Of a stretch of DNA of 64,000 bases, positions 58,914-64,000 are shown one piece after another (position 1 is the stretch's first letter; each line of letters opens with the position of its first letter). The position numbers and the translations under genes are program-made. The notes under the pieces are model-generated. The model saw only the letters and a program-made list of their open reading frames with translations, had not been told where the DNA came from and did no database searches. The stretch covers positions 1,116,001 to 1,180,000 of the forward strand of contig OY992835.1 of assembly GCA_963921425.1 (NCBI GenBank), in the 5' to 3' direction. Source of the stretch: Dryas octopetala. Lineage: Eukaryota; Streptophyta; Magnoliopsida; Rosales; Rosaceae.

Positions 58914-59308
58914 CCCGTTTTGTTGAGTTATATATCATCTTAAACAGGATGATGTATGGCTTATGGAACACACTCCGCATTATAATTTGATGATCGAAGT
59001 TGTCTATTTTTAAGTTTCTATACAAGGATTATCCTTGCAAAAAATTAGATAAATCGAAAACCATTAAGACATCTAATTGTGATAGAATGAATAGATGAAT
59101 ATATGGATTCCATTAACACTTGAAATGATAACCCTTTAATCAAATAGTCAAACGATTTCGGATTTATCTAATTTTTTGCAAGGATGATCCTTGTACGTAT
59201 ATACACTTAAAAAATAGACGGCTTCAATTATTGAATTACAATGCGGAGTGGGTCCCACAAGCCATACCTTATCATGTTTAAGTTGAAGTATACATCAACG
59301 GAAGGGGT
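58914..59308. mobile_element. Palindromic MITE, family A copy 3
   Basis: Inverted arms as in copy 2, to which it is closest; the halves contain AAAAAATTAGATAAATCGAA and its inverted copy. Located just upstream of the orphan exon at 59,382. Confidence 0.75.
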
Positions 59309-59381
59309 CTGTATATACAGATAGTTTCAACCAGACATGGCAGATACCAGAAGTTTCTAGTCAAGTGCAAGAACTGACCAG

Positions 59382-59593
59382 ATTCTGATAACAATTTGAT
59401 TACTAAAGAGAAACTTCAGCGTATTGATCCAGACATTCTTGAGCATTACTACAGCTTCATCTTGTCGGAGTCAAGCCTTTCTCAGCGAGTGTGAATTGAT
59501 GAGGATATCATTATTAAACCATTCAAGGTTTATGAGCGGAAAAGATGGAAAAAGAAAAAGAATGATCAAGTGCTTTCATTGTGGCTGGAATAA
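59382..59593 (+). pseudogene. Orphan C-terminal exon of an unidentified host gene
   Basis: After an acceptor-like CCAG (59,381) one frame reads DNNLITKEKLQRIDPDILEH (from 59,387) through SLSQRV. After a single TGA (59,492-59,494) the same frame goes on with IDEDIIIKPFKVYERKRWKK to a TAA at 59,591. The frame reads like real protein on both sides of the stop, with a basic C-terminus. I do not recognise the family. No preceding exons are visible upstream, where two MITEs lie. It may be a fragment, or the last exon of a gene whose stop is the TGA. Confidence 0.4.
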
Positions 59594-60667
59594 GTGCAGA
59601 CCATTACTTCTCTACAGTTTTGGAGCAAGCATTTATGACATTTCTGGCTTTTCTACCAGCAATTTATTTGGTTTCTTTTCAGTTTTTATTTTCTTGAGTG
59701 CTTGTGTCAGTTTCAGTTTCATGAAATTAATTAGGACATTTATGCATGAGTTATCTTTATGAATTTTGGGAGTTTTTCTTTGTAATTGGGACTTTAATGA
59801 TAGTCTATTTGGGAGGTATTTTTATAAGTATATGTATCTTCTTGGAGACAAGTAATGAAGCATGAATAAAATCTTTTATCTGAAATTTTCTGGTTTGTTT
59901 AATATTCCTGCGATGAGAACTTTTTGGTGTACGTGAAGCCAAGTTCTGGGTGTGAAACCCTATGGTCGTCCAGCTACTTCATTTTTCTATAATTTGAGCT
60001 TTGAGCTTTCATTATCCATCACTCAAGTAAGTGTTCCTTAATATATCTTTCCCTTTCCAGGCAAATTTTCTTTTCTTATTTCTTCAATCTTACATCTAAT
60101 GTTGAACATCACAACTATATTCTATTTAGTTCTCTGCATTAAATTAAAACAACCTTAAGCTAGAGGATTCGACAGTTTCATTATTACCACTCTAATACAA
60201 GTTTTTATAAAGGACTTTCTGTGGGTTTAAAGCCGATTTGTTTCATGCTAATCTTACTTTTGAATTTTCCTGATATGAGTATGGGTGTCTAGTTAATTTT
60301 CCTCAGGGCCGGCCCTGTTTCCCTCTTCATTAACAATTTATCTAAATATTGCATGCTAAATTGATATCAGCAGTTCCTCGATACAGTTATGTGTACGCAC
60401 CACTCTATAATCTCTAACTTACTGCTTAAGAAACCAATAGCAGCTTCTATGTGTGAGGTGTACCATATTTTGCATACAATAACAGACAACAAAACTAAGA
60501 TATCAAGTACTAGTACTGACCTCTTCCTTTGTCCAGAATCTCGCAGAGGCAATCAAGCTCATTACCTAAAAGGGTCATCCAAATCTCATCTCCCTAACCC
60601 ATTTCCTCAACGCCTCAAAATTGCATATCCTAGAGCACAACTTCTGGTATTACTAAATTAAGCTAAC
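59594..60667. other. 3' flank and intergenic DNA
   Basis: T-rich sequence with ATGAATAAAATC at about 59,860-59,871 could be a polyadenylation signal for the exon above. Beyond it nothing coding is recognised. A palindromic CAGGGCCGGCCCTG lies at 60,304-60,317. Confidence 0.4.
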
Positions 60668-60834
60668 CAATCTGTGTAACCGATACATCGTCACGTGGTG
60701 TAACCAATTTAACATGTCATAATATGGATAGATGGTATTAATACTATACTCTACTAATATAAATATACCGCCCACTAATACCCTTACACGTTGGATTGGT
60801 TACACCACGTAGCGATGTATCGGATACACCCAAT
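60668..60834. mobile_element. Small palindromic MITE, family B copy 3
   Basis: The left end has GTAACCGATACATCGTCACG and the right end GTAGCGATGTATCGGATACA, inverted. This is the best preserved of the three family B copies (167 bp). Confidence 0.8.
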
Positions 60835-61065
60835 AATTTTTCCATAATCAACAAAACAAAGCATCTTTGATCCCAAACCAAACCAACCCATGCATCAAAT
60901 ACCTCTTTCAAAATTAATTGCATACCAAACCAGAAACAAAAACGTACCCAATTCAGCTTACACTTTGTACCACCTCACCTCCCACACCTTCTCTCTCTCA
61001 CCCCAAATGCTTCAATTTAAACCTTCAAAATTCAGAAAAGACCCAAATGCACAGCCAAACAACAA

Positions 61066-61217
61066 CCCTAGGTCATCCATAGCTCACACAGATCATAAAA
61101 AATTAACACAAAGCCCTAAGTCATTCACAGCTCACAATGATCATCACAAAAAAAAAAAAAAAAAAAAAAAGCCCTAGGTCATCCATAGCTCACACAGATC
61201 ATCACAAAAATCAACAC
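61066..61217. repeat. Three tandem copies of a ~50-bp unit
   Basis: The unit begins CCTAGGTCATCCATAGCTCA and ends in GATCATCACAAAAA. Copies start near 61,066, 61,114 and 61,171, and the second carries a poly-A expansion (about 61,147-61,170). GA-rich sequence follows, as in a plant 5' leader. Confidence 0.85.
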
Positions 61218-61307
61218 AAGGGAGAGAGAAAGAGAGAAGAGAGATACATAGCTATTGAAGACAATGGTAGCGGATAGCTTCAATCGATGGTCGTAGTGTT
61301 CGATTTG

Positions 61308-61640
61308 CACTATTACAAATAGTATCAATTTTGGCGGACAACGCTGGAGGATTAGACTTGTCCGACATGAATTTTCAAGAATTCCTGGCGAACTAATTGA
61401 TCATATGTTGCGGACCATTCCGCCAAGATTGATCAATCTTGGCGGACCAATCCGCCACAAATAAATAATTAAGCGGGAATTATCCCGCCATCAGAAGGGT
61501 GGATATCAATCCTATCGGACTGGACTGCCAGGATATTAATTCCTGTCTGATTGGGCCGCCAAGACTTTAATTCGCCGCCAGGATTGCGTGCGTTGTTGGG
61601 AGGGTCGCGTGCATTGTTGGGAGTGCGTGTTAATCCAAAT
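61308..61640 (+). mobile_element. Terminal segment of a CACTA-type (En/Spm) element
   Basis: The sequence begins CACTATTACAAATAGTATC. It then carries many short subterminal words in both orientations, GGCGGAC, GGCGGA, CCGCCA and CCGCCAAG, clustered over about 270 bp as in CACTA ends (established). The matching TAGTG end was not found, so it is a truncated end or the rest has decayed. Confidence 0.5.
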
Positions 61641-62089
61641 TAATCCCAATATAAAATAAAACAGTGGTCCCAAGGTGTGTATTAGTTAGACAAGTGTCTA
61701 TTGTATTAGAGGTGTTGACTGGATAAGTTAATCATGTGACTAATTTTAAAATGATGGCACTAAACATATATATGCTTAAGTATTATATTATACTATCATG
61801 TGTCTTATACAATCTACCAAACGTTCCCTATATGTAAAGCAAAATTATGATTTTGCGGGCTGGCTCTCCCTACCTTTAATAGCAATCCTCCAAGAGCTTT
61901 TAAACGGTATGCCACACTTGAAAAAAAAAAAAAACTAGCAATTAATACAGACGCAACAAGATTACAAGCTATTCACTTGGAGCCCCAAACTGTCTCAATC
62001 CTACAAAAATGGTTAAAAAAATTTTTTTTGCCAAACAACCATATGGAAAACAATAGTAATTTTTTATGATATCAGAGCAAGATATCCTG
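61641..62089. other. Intergenic DNA, nothing recognised
   Basis: AT-rich with A runs near 61,920. No feature supported. Confidence 0.4.
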
Positions 62090-62219
62090 TTATTTTGCCA
62101 TGCTTTCTGTTAACCATAGGAAATGAAACGCTTGTGGTTATGAACATTTATTAATTCTTATTTCCAAGTGAAGGATAATGAGTTAACAAGTAGATGATGA
62201 ATTTGACAGAAAAATTCAC

Positions 62220-62700
62220 CCTTTTCTTTCAATGTGTTTACCATTGACTTGATCCAATATTCGAAGCTTGAATTCTGCATAAATTGCTCTCTTGGTTGGA
62301 AGGCTCTTCGAATCGGCCAACAGTAAGGAAACTGTTATTGATTTGCCCCTTTGAATAGAATCCCCATTTGGAAAAACCTTTAACTTCCTAGAATTGGTAG
62401 AAAAAGAAAGTAATAGATGTCAGTCTAGGTTACAAGATTGCATTGGTGAAGTCAAACAGACAAACTCATGTACATGCACAAGCACGGGAGCAGGCAGAAG
62501 TGGAAAAGATGTTAAGATGTACATACCAATTTCTTTCTCCAACAGTGAAAGCTTTAGGTAGATAAGAGATTTTACATGTTATAACTCAAAGTACCATTGC
62601 TAGGTTCCTTAACCATGGTGAGAGATTCCCATTCGCTATTGTGGCTGTAAACAAAAACCTCTGCTCCAAACTCGCAGCAAAACTTACCAAGTTTGCTTGC
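62220..62700 (-). pseudogene. MATH (TRAF-like) domain gene fragment, copy 1
   Basis: Two exons on the minus strand. The upstream exon (about 62,700-62,527) encodes FGAEVFVYSHNSEWESLTMV, the link between two MATH domains in plant MATH proteins, then KAFTVGERNW in another frame. An intron with GTATGT donor and CTAG acceptor leads to 62,387-62,220, KLKVFPNGDSIQRGKSITVS through AIYAEFKLRILDQVNGKHIE, a MATH core. Phase joins W across the intron. The first exon has a stop (TAA after YNM) and a frame change before the second half. N-terminal exons are missing. Plant MATH proteins are often substrate adaptors, but this copy is not functional. Confidence 0.75.
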
Positions 62701-63521
62701 CATTGCAGAATATGTGCTTTCAAGTGCCAACTGATGGATTAGTACAGAGCGAAGAAAAAAAATGTGTACATAAATTGAGATAGAGGAAAGCAATACAAAA
62801 TACAAGTCAGTCAAGTTAAGTTGGAAACTACTATACTAATTGATCTGATTATAAGATTATTTAAGGCAAGACATATAAATATAGATAGAGGAAAACAACA
62901 GACAATACAAGTCATAATCAAGTTGGATATTACAATGCTAATTTATCTGATTGCATTTATTCAATTTACAACTTGAAAGTAACTGATAAAGTTCACAATG
63001 ATACATTTCAAAGATTGGAAAGTAACTGATTAAGTTTACACAATTCATGTATAGGGCTTCCAATCCAAAGATTGGAGTCCATCTATGTCAATGATAAAGT
63101 TCTCTCTCATGAGAAAACCTTAATCAAAGACACAGCAAGGATTCCAACTTCAACTGTTAATGTATCATTGTTAATGAATCCCTTCTCGGAATCGTGGAGA
63201 TTCTCCAAAGACATAAAGACTGAATGACCCCAAGTGTAACTTGAAGAACTGAACCAGTGCATATATACGAAGTGTTACGTATGAAAAATTGGTAATATAT
63301 TAAGATATATGAGCAAGAGATCTCGTTATTAATTGGTCATTCATGATCAAGGTAAGCAGAATACCAAACCTTTCAATAAATCTGATTATTTTTCCATATT
63401 TTGTAACCTTAGGAAATGAATGTTTTGTGGTTATGAACCTTTTTTAATTCATATTTCCAAGTGAGCACAATGAGTAGTCAAATAGATAATGAATTTGAGA
63501 ACGAAAATAGGGGTGAGTTAC

Positions 63522-64000
63522 CTGTTTTTTCCATGTGTTTACCATTGACTTGATCCAATATCCGAAGCTTGAAATCTGCATAAATTGCTCTCTTAGTTGG
63601 AAGGTTCTTCAAATCAGCAAATAAGAAAACTGTTAGTGATTTTCCCCTTTGAGCAGTGTTCACGTTTGGAAAAACCTGTAGCATCCTAGAATCAGTAGGA
63701 AAAGAAAGTAATAGATTGTCAGTCTAGGTTGCAAGTTTGCATTATAGAATGTCAAACACATGTACATACACAAGCACACGAGCAGACAGAAGTAGCAAAG
63801 ATGTAAAGATGTACATACCAATTTCTTTCTCTAACAGTGAAAACTTTAGATAGATAAGAAGTCTAATCTAGTCATGCTGAGAAATTTTTCAACTTATAAG
63901 TTCCATCAGTAGGTTCCTCAACCATGGCAAGAGACTCCAATTCCCTATGGTGGCTTTAAACAAAAACCTCTGCCCCAAGAGGGAGGAATTCTTTAAAACC
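63522..64000 (-). pseudogene. MATH (TRAF-like) domain gene fragment, copy 2, running off the right edge
   Basis: Exon at 64,000-63,819 reads GFKEFLPLGAEVFV, then ESLAMVEEPTDGTYKLKNFS and SYLSKVFTVRERNW, all in one frame but with three in-frame stops (TAA, TGA, TAG). A GTATGT donor and CTAG acceptor lead to 63,685-63,522, MLQVFPNVNTAQRGKSLTVF through YADFKLRILDQVNGKHMEK, which is open. Its upstream exons would lie beyond 64,000. The second exon is intact while the first is not. Confidence 0.75.

Larger units (their letters stand above)
62090..64000. repeat. Tandem duplication of a MATH gene segment, period about 1.3 kb
   Basis: 62,090-62,700 and 63,390-64,000 are colinear copies, including introns and downstream flank (both have TCCAAGTGA.. 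and TTTACCATTGACTTGATCCA). Similarity is high, with small indels. A further local duplication (about 100 bp) is seen at 62,780-62,865 and 62,884-62,957. Confidence 0.85.

Noticed and set aside
60304-60317. CAGGGCCGGCCCTG palindrome as a hAT-type terminal repeat
   Set aside because: Only one copy was found nearby and no partner end, so no element can be drawn.

Overview
The window is nuclear DNA of a flowering plant, probably a woody dicot. The evidence is GT-AG introns, a plant-specific receptor kinase, a plant acyl-activating enzyme, plant MATH-domain gene remnants, and AT-rich intergenic DNA packed with plant transposon families (OTA and chromovirus LTR elements, PIF/Harbinger, hAT, CACTA, MITEs). 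The species cannot be named from this sequence.

Only two host genes look intact. One is a receptor-like kinase of the ALE2-like group at 4,348-9,858 (+), with eight coding exons that join in frame to 729 aa. The other is a single-exon peroxisomal-type acyl-activating enzyme (AMP-binding superfamily) at 51,663-53,327 (-), 554 aa, ending in the PTS1 tripeptide SRM. Broken host sequence includes two tandem copies of a MATH-domain gene at the right edge (62,220-64,000, -), an orphan C-terminal exon at 59,382-59,593 (+), and an RNase H-like fragment at 10,778-11,038 (-).

Layout: 1-2,599 is the 5' end of an OTA-type Ty3/gypsy element on the minus strand, with five ABRE/G-box motifs in its LTR. 2,600-10,777 is the kinase gene and flanks; its intron 2 holds a MITE, a microsatellite and duplicated LINE 3' ends. 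11,444-19,750 is an old Tat-like element whose LTR was entered by two other LTRs and whose pol was entered by a hAT MITE. 19,750-27,486 is a pair of chromovirus (Tekay-like) LTR regions in opposite orientation, one of them split by a 3.9-kb Harbinger transposon with both genes recognisable and a TAA target duplication. 28,056-33,235 is a cluster of MITEs. 33,868-37,524 is a foldback/Mutator-like element containing a 3.07-kb solo LTR. 38,250-47,372 holds further LTRs and a hAT element, again nested. 47,532-50,815 holds a MITE and a hAT-like element with a 26-copy minisatellite and a tRNA-like sequence. 50,816-60,834 is the acyl-activating enzyme gene among two MITE families with three copies each in the window. 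61,066-64,000 holds a short tandem repeat, a CACTA terminus and the MATH gene remnants.

The two intact genes share no visible pathway; they are islands in transposon DNA. No undescribed multi-gene system could be recognised. The most unusual structures are regulatory or repeat-like: the G-box array in an LTR, a 51-bp tandem array in which each unit can fold as a hairpin, the Harbinger inter-gene tandem repeat, and a palindromic MITE close to the 3' end of the enzyme gene. All calls rest on reading the sequence; no database search was run.
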